A program made the translations under genes and the position numbers. Shown one piece after another: positions 7,885 to 16,424 of a stretch of DNA of 64,000 nucleotides. Each line of letters opens with the position of its first letter. Within the stretch, counting starts at the first letter, position 1. Source of the stretch: Streptomyces venezuelae ATCC 10712 (GTDB lineage: Bacteria > Actinomycetota > Actinomycetes > Streptomycetales > Streptomycetaceae); assembly GCF_008639165.1 (NCBI RefSeq), contig NZ_CP029197.1:8064001-8128000 (forward strand). The letters are read 5' to 3'. The notes under the pieces are model-generated. The model ran no database searches. It saw only the letters and a list, made by a program, of their open reading frames with translations, and was not told the origin of the DNA.

Positions 7885-8880
7885 ATGACTCGCATCGCCA
7901 TCAATGGTTTCGGCCGCATCGGACGCAACGTGCTGCGCGCACTGCTGGAGCGCGACACCGAGCTCGAGGTCGTGGCCGTCAACGACCTGACCGAGCCGAC
8001 CGCCCTCGCGCGGCTGCTCGCCTTCGACTCCACCTCGGGCCGCCTCGGCCGTCCGGTGAGCGTCGACGGGGACACCCTCGTCGTCGACGGCCGCCGGATC
8101 AAGGTGCTCGCCGAGCGCGAGCCGGCGCAGCTTCCCTGGGCCGAGCTGGGCGTCGAGATCGTGCTCGAGGCCACCGGCCGCTTCACCTCCGCCAAGGCCG
8201 CCCGCGCCCACATCGACGCCGGCGCCAAGCGCGTACTGGTCAGCGCGCCCGCCGACGGTGCCGACGTCACCCTCGCGTACGGGGTGAACACCGACGCGTA
8301 CGACGCGGAGCTGCACACGATCGTCTCGAACGCCTCCTGCACCACCAACGCCCTCGCGCCGCTGGCGAAGGTCCTCGACGACCTCGCGGGCATCGAGCAC
8401 GGCTTCATGACGACGGTGCACGCCTACACGCAGGAGCAGAACCTGCAGGACGGCCCGCACCGCGACCCCCGTCGCGCCCGCGCCGCCGGCGTCAACATCG
8501 TCCCCACCTCCACGGGTGCCGCCAAGGCCATCGGTCTCGTGCTGCCGAACCTGGACGGCAAGCTCTCGGGCGACTCGATCCGCGTCCCCGTCCCGGTCGG
8601 CTCGATCGTCGAGCTCAACACGACCGTCGCCCGCGACGTGACCCGTGAGGACGTCCTGGAGGCCTACCGCACGGCCGCGGCCGGCCCCCTCGCCGGTGTC
8701 CTCGAGTACTCGGAGGACGCTCTCGTCTCCTCCGACATCGTCGGCAACCCGGCCTCGTCGATCTTCGACTCGGCGCTCACCCGCGTCGAGGGCCGTCACA
8801 TCAAGGTCGTCGCCTGGTACGACAACGAGTGGGGCTTCTCGAACCGGGTGATCGACACCCTGCAGCTGCTGGCCGGCTGA
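7885..8880 (+). CDS. gap: Glyceraldehyde-3-phosphate dehydrogenase
   Basis: A 331-residue cytoplasmic glycolytic enzyme that oxidises glyceraldehyde-3-phosphate to 1,3-bisphosphoglycerate. The NAD-binding start MTRIAINGFGRIGRNVLR, the catalytic ASCTTN motif (Cys about 152), the HAYT(Q)EQ segment and the C-terminal WYDNEWGFSNRV are all present. The length is normal for bacterial GAPDH. The ATG at 7885 matches the conserved N-terminus; an AGAAGGGA site precedes it at somewhat long spacing. It stands alone, without pgk or tpi, so it is likely one of two or more GAPDH paralogues in the genome. A strong hairpin follows. Confidence 0.97.
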   Translation: MTRIAINGFGRIGRNVLRALLERDTELEVVAVNDLTEPTALARLLAFDSTSGRLGRPVSVDGDTLVVDGRRIKVLAEREPAQLPWAELGVEIVLEATGRFTSAKAARAHIDAGAKRVLVSAPADGADVTLAYGVNTDAYDAELHTIVSNASCTTNALAPLAKVLDDLAGIEHGFMTTVHAYTQEQNLQDGPHRDPRRARAAGVNIVPTSTGAAKAIGLVLPNLDGKLSGDSIRVPVPVGSIVELNTTVARDVTREDVLEAYRTAAAGPLAGVLEYSEDALVSSDIVGNPASSIFDSALTRVEGRHIKVVAWYDNEWGFSNRVIDTLQLLAG

Positions 8881-8900
8881 CCTCCGACGCCACCACCGCC

Positions 8901-8940
8901 CGACGCCCCTCGCCGAACCACGGATTCGGCGGGGGCGTCG
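8901..8940 (+). terminator. Rho-independent-like hairpin after gap
   Basis: Arms CGACGCCCCTCGCCGAA and TTCGGCGGGGGCGTCG pair around CCACGGA, with one unpaired base, starting 20 bases after the gap stop codon. Confidence 0.8.
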
Positions 8941-8943
8941 GGC

Positions 8944-8965
8944 GCTCTGGGCAGCTGCCCAGAGC
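8944..8965. repeat. 22-bp perfect palindrome
   Basis: GCTCTGGGCAG followed by its exact complement CTGCCCAGAGC with no spacer. It lies directly after the gap terminator and 112 bases before the alpha/beta hydrolase gene, so it could be a second termination hairpin or a regulator site for that gene. Confidence 0.6.
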
Positions 8966-9077
8966 CCCGGCAGAAGGTCTGGGCTCCTGCGGACAGACAC
9001 CCGGCCCGGCGCGCCCGATCATGGCCTGGTCACGCTTGCGAGGACGCGCAACGTGCCGGATCCGTAAAGGAGTTCGT

Positions 9078-9953
9078 ATGCCAGGGAGAACGAGCCGGGT
9101 GCTCGGAGGTCTGCTGCTCGCCGCCGTGATGGCCGTGTGCACCGCGCCCGGCACCGCAGGCGCGGTGGCCGACGCGGGGACCACGGGCACCATCCCGTCC
9201 GTCGGCACCGACTTCGGCCGGACGGGGCCGTACGAGGTGGACGTCGACATCGAGGCGGTGCACACCTTCTACTACCCCCGGACCATGGGGCGCTCGGGCG
9301 AGCGACACCCGGTGGTCATCTGGGGCAACGGCACGGGCGCCGTGCCCGGCATCTACAGCTCGCTGCTGCGCCACTGGGCGAGCCAGGGCTTCATCGTCGC
9401 CGCCGCCAACACCCCCACGTCGAACTTCGCGATCAGCATGCGCGCGGGGATCGACGTCCTGGAGCAACGGAACGCGGACCCTTCGAGCCGCTTCCACGGC
9501 AAGGTCGACCTCGATCACATCGCCTCCGCCGGTCACTCGCAGGGCGGGGCCGCCGCCGTCAACGCGGCCGTCGACCCGAGGGTGGACACCGCCGTCCCGA
9601 TCCAGCCGGGCCCACTGACGGACCCGGACCTGATGGACGAGCCCGTCTTCTACCTGGCCGGCCAGCGTGACCTCACGGTGTGGCCCGCCCTGGTGAAGGC
9701 CCTGCACCGGGACTCGGACCACGTCCCCGCCGTGTACGGCGAGGTCCGCGGCGCCGGTCACCTCAGCTCGATCGGCGACGGCGGCGACTTCCGCGCCCCG
9801 ACCACGGCGTGGCTGCGCTACTGGCTCCTCGGCGACGAGAACGCCCGTGGGATGTTCTTCGGCCCGGACTGCGGCTACTGCGTCGACAGCGGGCTGTGGT
9901 CCGGCTGGGACCGCAACGCCGGGGCGCTGCGGATCCCCGGTCCCACGGCCTGA
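9078..9953 (+). CDS. Secreted alpha/beta hydrolase (cutinase/chlorophyllase-like fold)
   Basis: A 291-residue exported serine hydrolase. A signal peptide (about residues 1-29, ending near AGA) is followed by an alpha/beta hydrolase domain with the nucleophile elbow GHSQGG (Ser about 154), an oxyanion-type GNGTGAVPG loop, a late acidic segment (YLAGQRDLTVWP) and His in GAGHLSS. The arrangement resembles the dienelactone hydrolase/PET-hydrolase-like class of ester hydrolases. A Cys pair in FGPDCGYCVDS near the C-terminus could form a disulphide. Start ATG at 9078 follows AAAGGAG. Natural substrate unknown; a lipid or plant or fungal polyester is plausible. It appears monocistronic, ending at a shared hairpin. 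Confidence 0.85.
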   Translation: MPGRTSRVLGGLLLAAVMAVCTAPGTAGAVADAGTTGTIPSVGTDFGRTGPYEVDVDIEAVHTFYYPRTMGRSGERHPVVIWGNGTGAVPGIYSSLLRHWASQGFIVAAANTPTSNFAISMRAGIDVLEQRNADPSSRFHGKVDLDHIASAGHSQGGAAAVNAAVDPRVDTAVPIQPGPLTDPDLMDEPVFYLAGQRDLTVWPALVKALHRDSDHVPAVYGEVRGAGHLSSIGDGGDFRAPTTAWLRYWLLGDENARGMFFGPDCGYCVDSGLWSGWDRNAGALRIPGPTA

Positions 9954-9967
9954 CGGCCGCTCGGCAG

Positions 9968-10023
9968 GCCGACGCCCGACTCCGGGGCCCCGCGAGGGGA
10001 ACGTCCCGGAGCCGGGCGTCGGC
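9968..10023. terminator. Bidirectional hairpin between hydrolase and HAAS gene
   Basis: Long imperfect stem (GCCGACGCCCG at one end, CGGGCGTCGGC at the other, with CTCCGGG/CCCGGAG inside) between two convergent genes. Confidence 0.8.
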
Positions 10024-10031
10024 GCCCGCGG

Positions 10032-10628
10032 TCAGCGGCGTGCGGCGCGCAGCAGGAACACGGCGCCGAACACCGGCACGACCAGCGAGAACACCAGGAT
10101 CAGCAGGAGCTCCATGATCCCGATCCGGGACGAGGCACCGAGCAGGGCGCCGAGGAAGGCCAGGACCGGCACGGCCACGGCGGCGGCCGTGCCGACCGTC
10201 TTGTCACGGGTCGTCCACTGCGGGGCGCCCCAGAGCAGCACCAGGCCGGCGATCATGCCGATCGTGCCGAGCGGGGAGCTGAACAGGAGCAGCACCCCGG
10301 ACACGGCGAGCAGCGCCGCCGTCAGTTTGGTGCGGCCGGACGAGGCCGGAGCCGGGGGCGCCGCCGGGCTCCCCTCGGCGACGGCGGACGCGGTGACGGT
10401 GATCGCCGGGGTCTCCTCGGCGAGGGCGGAGGCGGCGACGGTACGGGGCTCACCGAGCTCCGCGAGGACCGCGCGGACCTGGTCGTCGTCCCCCGCGCCG
10501 CTGACCTCGATGTGCTCGCGGAGGTCCGCCAGGAGTTCGGCGCGGCGCTCGGCGGGCAGTGCGGCCGTCTCCCGGGCGACGGCGTCGAGGTAGGCGGCGA
10601 CGAGCGGGTGCTGGTCGGTGGCGTTCAT
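10032..10628 (-). CDS. HAAS-domain membrane protein
   Basis: A 198-residue protein with an N-terminal HAAS-type helical domain (about residues 1-60: HPLVAAYLDAVARETAALPAERRAELLADLREHIE), an Ala/Pro-rich linker and four hydrophobic segments in the C-terminal half. HAAS proteins are typically encoded next to PadR regulators and are thought to act as membrane partners or antagonists of them. Here the ATG overlaps the PadR stop codon by four bases (ATGA), so the two are translationally coupled. The C-terminus ends in a basic FLLRAARR tail. Molecular function is not established. Confidence 0.85.
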   Translation of the reverse strand: MNATDQHPLVAAYLDAVARETAALPAERRAELLADLREHIEVSGAGDDDQVRAVLAELGEPRTVAASALAEETPAITVTASAVAEGSPAAPPAPASSGRTKLTAALLAVSGVLLLFSSPLGTIGMIAGLVLLWGAPQWTTRDKTVGTAAAVAVPVLAFLGALLGASSRIGIMELLLILVFSLVVPVFGAVFLLRAARR

Positions 10629-10978
10629 GCGGGGTCCCCCTGTGGGTCGGTGAGGAAGTGGTCGACGGCGTCGCGGAACAGCGGCCACGCCCGGGCGAAC
10701 TCGGCGAGGGAGGCCCGGCCGACGCCGGTGAGCGTGTAGTAGCGGCGCGGCGGCCCGCTGGGGGATTCGCGCAGCTCGGTGTCGACGAGCCCTTCGCGGC
10801 GCAGCCGTGACAGCAGGGGGTAGATCGTGCCCTGGCTGGTGGTCATGACGCTGACCGCGGAGAGCTCGGCGACGAGCTCGACGCCGTACTTCGGCTCGTC
10901 CCTGAGCAGCGCGAGGACGCAGTACTCCAGTACTCCCTTGCGGAGCTGGCTGGGGACCCTGCCGCCCGGCTCGTTCAT
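10625..10978 (-). CDS. PadR-family transcriptional regulator
   Basis: A 117-residue PadR repressor with the winged-helix core QLRKGVLEYCVLALLRDEPKYGVELVAEL, the TSQGTIYPLLSRLRREGLV recognition region and RRYYTLTGVG wing, then a C-terminal helix for dimerisation. The start at 10978 (MNEPGG) is chosen by similarity to the usual N-terminus; an ATG at 10996 is an alternative. The upstream DNA contains TGCAATGCA with adjacent AAGATAG (10996-11010), an AT-rich near-palindrome unusual for this genome and a likely autoregulatory operator. Co-transcribed with the HAAS-domain gene. The inducing signal is unknown. Confidence 0.9.
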   Translation of the reverse strand: MNEPGGRVPSQLRKGVLEYCVLALLRDEPKYGVELVAELSAVSVMTTSQGTIYPLLSRLRREGLVDTELRESPSGPPRRYYTLTGVGRASLAEFARAWPLFRDAVDHFLTDPQGDPA

Positions 10979-11032
10979 TGCGTTACCAGGAACCATGCAA
11001 TGCAAGATAGCTCGGGAAGGTGAGCACGACAA

Positions 11033-11071
11033 GCCCGGCCCCCGGGGCTCACGCTCCCCCGGGGGCCGGGC
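11033..11071 (-). terminator. GC-rich hairpin after the GH3 gene
   Basis: GCCCGGCCCCCGGGG and CCCCCGGGGGCCGGGC pair around CTCACGCT, 20 bases beyond the GH3 stop codon and before the PadR promoter. Confidence 0.8.
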
Positions 11072-11090
11072 CTGCCGTGTCGTGCCTCCG

Positions 11091-14000
11091 TCAGCGCGCC
11101 GCCCGGTAAGCCTCCGTCAGCTTGCCGATCGCGCCCGCGAGATCGCCCGTGAGCAGCAGGTGGTCCGCGTCGGCGAACGGCTTCGCCGTGGCCTCGGTGA
11201 CGTTCTGGCCGATCTTCTTCTGGACGATCTGCCGCGCCGCCGCCACGAGCTTGCGGCCCTCCGGGGAGCCTCCCCGGCCGACGGCCTGGAGCGCCTTGCC
11301 GGCGATCCGCAGCGCGCTCAGCGCGGGCTCGCCTCCGGACGGGACCGGGGTCAGCGTGGTCAGCCCCCAGCCGTACGGGTACTGGGGGTCGTAGCGGCTG
11401 TCCCCGACGTTGAGGGGCAGCTGCGCCTCGGACCTCGGCCAGCTCACCGGCAGCTGACCGGTGAACGGCCGCCTGCCGTAGAGGACGTCGGCCACGCCGT
11501 CGCCCTCCGTGCCGGGCAGCCAGGACGCGACGAGGGCGTCGACGGCCGGCAGCCGGTCGCCGATCAGCTGCGGCCGGCCAGAGACGACCAGGACCGCGCA
11601 GGGCATCGCCGCGCAGACCTTGTCGACCGCGGCCTTGTCGGCGGCCGTCAGTTCGAGGTCGTTGCCGTTGCCGACGTCACCGAAGCCCTCGGCGTACGGC
11701 GTCTCGCCGACCACCACCACACCGGCGTCGTAGCCCTCGGTCGGCGCGGAGGCGTCCTTCGACCAGGCGATGTCGGCCCCCGGCGCGGCCTTCCGCATGC
11801 CTTCGAGGATCGTCGTCCCGGTCGTGGTGCGACCGGAGGAGCCCTGCCAGCTGATCGTCCAGCCGCCGGCCTGGTTGCCGAGGTCGTCGGCGTTCGACCC
11901 GGCCACGTACACCTTCTGGGACGGCTTCAGCGGCAGCACGCCGCCCTCGTTCTTCAGCAGCACCTGCGACTTCGCCACGGCCTCCCGCGCCACCGCGCGG
12001 TGCTCGGCCGAGCCGATCGACGGCAGGTTCGTGGTGTCCGCGTACGGCTTCTCGAACAGGCCGAGGCGGAACTTCTGGGTCAGGATGCGGGACACGGCGT
12101 CGTCGACGCGCGCCGTGGAGATCCGGCCCGCCTCCACCTCGGCCCTGAGGGTGCGGGTGAACTCCTGGTAGGCGGTCGGCACCATGATCATGTCGAGTCC
12201 GGCGTTGACCGAGGTCCGTACGTCGCTCGGGTAGTCGCCGGGGATCTGGTCGATGGCCTGCCAGTCGCTGATGACGAAGCCCTCGAAGCCCATCCGGTCC
12301 TTGAGGACGCCGTTGATCATCTCGGCGTTGGCGTGCATCTTCACCGGACCCCGCTCGTCACCGAGGACGTCCAGCGAGGAGTACGAGGGCATGACCGTGC
12401 CGGTGCCGCGCTTCACGGCCTCGGCGAACGGCGCGAGGTGCACCGCCTCCAGCTCTTCGCGGGTGACCCTGGTGACGCCCTGGTCGATCGTGTACGAACC
12501 GGTGGTCGAGGAGCCGAAGGCGGTGCCGCCGTCGCCGACGAAGTGCTTGGCGCTGGTGAGGACCTTGTCGGCGCGGTCGAGGTCCTTGCCGTTCCGGGCG
12601 CCCTGCATGCCGTTGATCACGGTCTCCATGGCGGTGACGAGCGCCGGATCCTCACCGAAGGCCTCGTACGAGCGGCCCCAGCGCTCGTCGCGGGTCACGC
12701 ACAGGCAGGGCGCGAAGTCCCAGGGGACCCCGGTGGCCCGGACCTCCTTCGCCGTGACGGCGCCGGTCCGCGCCGCGAGTTCGGGGTCGCGGCCCGCGCC
12801 GATGCCGATGTTGTGCGGCATGATCGTCGCGCCGATGACGTTGTTGTGCCCGTGCACCGCGTCCACGCCGTAGAGGAGCGGGATCTGGAAGCGGGTCGCC
12901 TGCGCGCGCAGCTGGTACGCGTCGACCATCGCCGCCCAGGCCTGCGGCGTGTTCGGGCTGGGGACCGAGCCGCCGCCGGAGAGCAGGGAACCGAGCGCGT
13001 ACCCGGCGATGTCCCCTTGCGCGCGCAGCGCGTTGCGCTCGGCCTGGGTCATCTGTCCGGCCTTCTCCTCCAGGGACATCCGGGAGAGCAGGTCGGCGAC
13101 CCGCCGGCGTACCGGCAGCGTGCTGTCGAGGTACGGCAGTCCGTGCGCGTTCACCACGACGAGCGGGGTCTCGGCGGGCGCCTTGGCGCCGTCGACGGTG
13201 AGCCGGAGCGGAATCGTCTCGGCGGCCTCGGCCGCGCCGTCCTTCAGCGTCGGGACAGTGACCGAGCGGGTCGTGCCGGAGGGCGTCCCGGCCGGGAACA
13301 CCACACTGCCCGAGACCGGCCGGTAGTCCTTGCCGGGCTCGGCGCCGCCGCCGTCCTCCGTGGCGTACGTGACGGTGACGGGCTCGCCGGTGGGTCCTGA
13401 GCCGGTCGTGGCCACCGTGATGTCGACCCGGGCCTCGCCGCCCTCGTCGACCGGGTGGACGACCGACCGGGTGACCACCTTGGTGTTCAGCGCGGGCTCC
13501 GCCGTGCCGTACAGCTCGACGCCGTCGAGGGCGAAGGAGCCGGGAGCGCCCGTCGGCAGCGTGAGCGCGTACCCCCACATCCGGTCGAGCCCGAGGATCT
13601 GGTCGATGCCGCCGACGGGCTGGTAGTCGGAGCGGTACTGGAACGCGGAGAACGGGATCTCCACCTGATGCCAGCCCTCCCAGTCGTCGGTGAACGAGGT
13701 CGTCCACAGTTCGGACGCCTCGCCGTTCGCACCGCCGTCCTTGATCTCGAAGGCGATCCGCTTGCCGGAGCCGGGTGGCAGCGGCGCCGTGTTCTGGCCG
13801 TACCACCAGAAGCGGATGCCCTTGTACGCCGTCCAGTCCTGGGCCGGCCGGTCGAAGGCGAAGTCATGGGTGAAGCCGCCCCAGCCGCTGATGTCGTAGC
13901 GGCCTTCGAGGACCGAGCCGCCCTCGGGGGCGTCGGCACGCGCCCTCAGTTCCAGCTTCGGGTGGGACTCGGTGGCGTTCCCCCAGGTGAACAGTCCCTC

Positions 14001-14168
14001 GGCGGGCGGCGACGCGAACGGCACCTCCCCCTCGAAGCGGTCGACGGCGCGGGGCGCGGGTTCCTGGGCGGCGGCGGTCGGCAGGCCGCCGGTGAGCAGA
14101 CCGGTGAGGACGGCGGTGGCGGCGAGGACCGCCGCGCTCACCGTCCTTCGGGGACGTGCGGGTGACAT
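11091..14168 (-). CDS. Secreted GH3 beta-glucosidase with N-terminal glucan-binding-type domain
   Basis: A 1,025-residue exported GH3 enzyme that would release glucose from beta-gluco-oligosaccharides. Order: signal peptide (1-34); a CBM11/CIA30-like beta-sandwich (about 40-200, DRFEGEVPF, WWYGQN); a Calx-beta-like domain (about 215-330); GH3 N-domain (about 345-665) with DAVHGHNN, KHFVGDGG and nucleophile D635 in FVISDWQAI; GH3 C-domain (about 690-930); and an 80-residue helical tail. The N-terminal domain placement recalls ExoP-type exo-1,3/1,4-glucanases. Start ATG at 14168 has AAGGAG upstream. It follows the GH30 gene by 98 bases on the same strand, so the two probably form an operon: GH30 makes oligomers and GH3 trims them. 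The open frame continues upstream through the GH30 gene without coding meaning. Confidence 0.92.
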   Translation of the reverse strand: MSPARPRRTVSAAVLAATAVLTGLLTGGLPTAAAQEPAPRAVDRFEGEVPFASPPAEGLFTWGNATESHPKLELRARADAPEGGSVLEGRYDISGWGGFTHDFAFDRPAQDWTAYKGIRFWWYGQNTAPLPPGSGKRIAFEIKDGGANGEASELWTTSFTDDWEGWHQVEIPFSAFQYRSDYQPVGGIDQILGLDRMWGYALTLPTGAPGSFALDGVELYGTAEPALNTKVVTRSVVHPVDEGGEARVDITVATTGSGPTGEPVTVTYATEDGGGAEPGKDYRPVSGSVVFPAGTPSGTTRSVTVPTLKDGAAEAAETIPLRLTVDGAKAPAETPLVVVNAHGLPYLDSTLPVRRRVADLLSRMSLEEKAGQMTQAERNALRAQGDIAGYALGSLLSGGGSVPSPNTPQAWAAMVDAYQLRAQATRFQIPLLYGVDAVHGHNNVIGATIMPHNIGIGAGRDPELAARTGAVTAKEVRATGVPWDFAPCLCVTRDERWGRSYEAFGEDPALVTAMETVINGMQGARNGKDLDRADKVLTSAKHFVGDGGTAFGSSTTGSYTIDQGVTRVTREELEAVHLAPFAEAVKRGTGTVMPSYSSLDVLGDERGPVKMHANAEMINGVLKDRMGFEGFVISDWQAIDQIPGDYPSDVRTSVNAGLDMIMVPTAYQEFTRTLRAEVEAGRISTARVDDAVSRILTQKFRLGLFEKPYADTTNLPSIGSAEHRAVAREAVAKSQVLLKNEGGVLPLKPSQKVYVAGSNADDLGNQAGGWTISWQGSSGRTTTGTTILEGMRKAAPGADIAWSKDASAPTEGYDAGVVVVGETPYAEGFGDVGNGNDLELTAADKAAVDKVCAAMPCAVLVVSGRPQLIGDRLPAVDALVASWLPGTEGDGVADVLYGRRPFTGQLPVSWPRSEAQLPLNVGDSRYDPQYPYGWGLTTLTPVPSGGEPALSALRIAGKALQAVGRGGSPEGRKLVAAARQIVQKKIGQNVTEATAKPFADADHLLLTGDLAGAIGKLTEAYRAAR

Positions 14169-14266
14169 ACGGGGCTCCTTGGAGGGCCTTCGGACGGGTT
14201 CACGGGTGGTCGGACGGGGCCCGGCCGGGCGCGTCGGGAGCGGCCGCGCGCCGGCCGGGCCGGGGA

Positions 14267-16231
14267 TCAGGCCGCGTTGTGGGTCCACTTCTGGTTGGCC
14301 CCGCCGGTGCAGGTCCAGATCTGCGCCCGTGTCCCGTCGGCGGAGGAGTTGCCGGTGATGTCCAGGCACTTGTTCGCGCCGGCGTTGACCACGTCGTGCG
14401 TCGTGGCGCTGTACGTCCAGCGCTGCGCGGCGGTGCCGTTGCAGTTGTACAACTGGACCCGGGCGCCGTCGGCCGTCGAACCGCCGGTGACGTCGAGGCA
14501 CTTCCCGAGCGCCCGCACGCTGCCGTCCGCTGCGAGCGTCCAGCGCTGCGCGGGGGTGCCGTTGCACCCGTACAGCTGGACGGGGGTGCCGTCGGCGGTG
14601 GCGCCGCCGGCCACGTCCAGGCACTTCCCGGCCAGGCCGGTCAGCGTCCCCGCGCCGGGCCCGCCGCCGGTCGTCCCCGACCAGGTGAAGGTCGCGGTGG
14701 TCCGGGCGGGCAGGGTGTACGTGAAGGACTGGTTGCCCCAGTCGACCCGGACGGACTGCGCCGACGTGCCGCCGTTGTGGGCGATGAGCGCCTTGCCGCC
14801 GTCGGCGTTGCGCCAGGCCACGTTCTGCACGGTGCCGTTGGCGGTGGAGGCGATGCGGTACGCGCCGGGCTTCACGAACTTCGTGAGGTGACCCGTCGTG
14901 TAGTACTCGATCGTGTAGTCGACCTGCCCGGCCCGAGCGCCGCCCTCCTGCACGGTGATGAGACCGGTGCAGGTGCCGCAGCCGCCGTTGTGCGGGCCCA
15001 TGTTCTGGTTGAGCCCGAGGCTCCACTTGACCAGGCTGCCGCTCCAGTTGCGGGCGTAGTTCACGATGTCGGAGAGGTCCTCGTTGTGCTGGTTGCCGAT
15101 CCAGGTGCCGCCCGAGTGCTCGGTGCTGAACTGCTTCACCGAGGGGTACTGGTCGTGGACCTGGGTGCCGACGGCCGGGTCGCCGAAGTAGCCGTGCCAG
15201 GCGATGCCGCCGAACAGCGGGTCGTTGCGGACGCCCGCGTCGCCCAGGACACCGGCGCCGAAGTTTGCGTAGTCGCCGTAGTTCCAGTCGTGCACCAGGA
15301 CCTTGGTGGTGAGGCCCGCCGCGCGGAACGCCGGGTAGACGTGGTTCTTGGTGAACTCGACGAGTCCGGCGGGGTTCCAGCTCATGCCCGGGTAGTTCAT
15401 GGCGGTCGGGTTGCCGGCCTGGCAGCAGTTCGGCTCGTTCTGCACGGAGAGGTAGTCGACCTTGACCCCCGCGGCCTGGTAGCTCTGCACGTACTTGACC
15501 AGGTACTGGGCGTACAGCGGGTAGTACTCCGCCTTCAGCCAGCCCATCTGGTCCATCCGGCCGTTGTCCTTCATCCAGCCCGGCGCGCTCCACGGCACGC
15601 CCTTGACCCGCAGGGCCGGGTTGAGCTGCTTGGCCTGCGCGGTCAGCAGCCGGACGTCGGTGTCGTAGCCGTTCGCGCCGAAGTCGTTCAGGTCGCAGCA
15701 GGTGTCGTCGAGCGAGACGTTCCCGGGGCGGGAGAGGTCCGAGGCGCCGATGGGGTTGCGGACGAAGGACAGGCCGATGCCCTCGGTCGGCGAGAACAGC
15801 TTGCGCATCACGTCGTCCCGGGTGGCGGCGCTGACGGCGCCGCCCCGCAGCAGATGGGCGGTGGTGTCGGTGATCGACGCGCCGCCGCCCTCGAACTGCT
15901 GGTACGTGGTGTTCTCGTCGACGGTGATCGTGTGGTTCGCGGTGCCGCCTGCCGGGCCGAAGGCGAGGGGGGCCTGCTGCGCCAGACCGCGGGTGACGGT
16001 ACGGCCGCCGGAGTCCGAGGTGGTGGTCAGCCAGACGTCGACCCGCTCGCCGGCCGCCTGCGCGGTTCCGGGGCCGGTCAGGACCAGGCTGCTCGCGACC
16101 AGGGCGCCGGCGGTGAGCGCGGTCAACGGCCGGATGCGGCGGGCGCGGACGGGAGGGGCGCCGTCCCCCGGGCGCCGTCGTCCCCCTCCTCGCCTGAGGA
16201 GCGTGAGCCCACGCACAAGTGTGTTATGCAC
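14267..16231 (-). CDS. Secreted GH30 endo-beta-1,6-glucanase-like enzyme with ricin-lectin domain
   Basis: A 654-residue exported GH30 hydrolase. A long Arg-rich signal region (to about residue 60, ending TAQA) leads into the GH30 barrel plus side beta-domain (about 65-500). The acid/base is E266 in SVQNEPNCC and the nucleophile E371 in FSTEHSGGTW. A ricin-type beta-trefoil (about 515-654) with three QRW/QKW repeats ends the protein. GH30 members of this type cut beta-1,6-glucan or related beta-glucans; beta-1,6-glucan is a fungal wall polymer. The GTG at 16231 is preferred (AAAGGG upstream) to a TTG at 16261. Probably co-transcribed with GH3. Exact linkage specificity within GH30 is inference. 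Confidence 0.88.
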   Translation of the reverse strand: MHNTLVRGLTLLRRGGGRRRPGDGAPPVRARRIRPLTALTAGALVASSLVLTGPGTAQAAGERVDVWLTTTSDSGGRTVTRGLAQQAPLAFGPAGGTANHTITVDENTTYQQFEGGGASITDTTAHLLRGGAVSAATRDDVMRKLFSPTEGIGLSFVRNPIGASDLSRPGNVSLDDTCCDLNDFGANGYDTDVRLLTAQAKQLNPALRVKGVPWSAPGWMKDNGRMDQMGWLKAEYYPLYAQYLVKYVQSYQAAGVKVDYLSVQNEPNCCQAGNPTAMNYPGMSWNPAGLVEFTKNHVYPAFRAAGLTTKVLVHDWNYGDYANFGAGVLGDAGVRNDPLFGGIAWHGYFGDPAVGTQVHDQYPSVKQFSTEHSGGTWIGNQHNEDLSDIVNYARNWSGSLVKWSLGLNQNMGPHNGGCGTCTGLITVQEGGARAGQVDYTIEYYTTGHLTKFVKPGAYRIASTANGTVQNVAWRNADGGKALIAHNGGTSAQSVRVDWGNQSFTYTLPARTTATFTWSGTTGGGPGAGTLTGLAGKCLDVAGGATADGTPVQLYGCNGTPAQRWTLAADGSVRALGKCLDVTGGSTADGARVQLYNCNGTAAQRWTYSATTHDVVNAGANKCLDITGNSSADGTRAQIWTCTGGANQKWTHNAA

Positions 16232-16295
16232 CTGACAACCCTTTCGCCGTTCCGCGCCCAACGGGCAACAACAGCAAGCCTTTTATCAAGGCCTG

Positions 16296-16324
16296 AAGTT
16301 ATGAGGAGCCCTCAGGCCCGTCAA
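16296..16324 (-). promoter_or_regulatory. Probable promoter of the GH30-GH3 operon
   Basis: Minus strand TTGACG (16324-16319), 17 bases, TAACTT (16301-16296). The spacer contains TGAGG-GCT-CCTCA, an inverted repeat that could be an operator. The divergent LacI gene starts at 16425. Confidence 0.6.
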
Positions 16325-16353
16325 CCCTTCAGACGTTGTCCGCTTCTCATGGA

Positions 16354-16421
16354 TTGCGTTCGTTCACCGCAAGGGCATGAGAACGACGCAACTCGCTTGC
16401 GAAGTTTGCGATACTCTTGCG
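16354..16421. promoter_or_regulatory. Repeated TTGCG motifs between GH30 and LacI genes
   Basis: TTGCG and CGCAA form an inverted pair with a nine-base spacer (16354-16372), followed by direct copies of CTTGCG at 16396 and 16416 and TTTGCG at 16405. The last copies overlap the likely -10 (TACTCT, 16412-16417) of the leaderless LacI gene. The same CTTGCG hexamer occurs at 25476 and 25616 upstream of the ABC importer, so it may be the LacI binding motif. Inference only. Confidence 0.45.
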
Positions 16422-16424
16422 TAC

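Noticed and set aside
11091..15593. A single 1,500-codon frame that could be read as a GH30-GH3 fusion
   Set aside because: The upstream third is out of frame with the GH30 protein and has no family content. A proper start with ribosome binding site and signal peptide exists at 14168.
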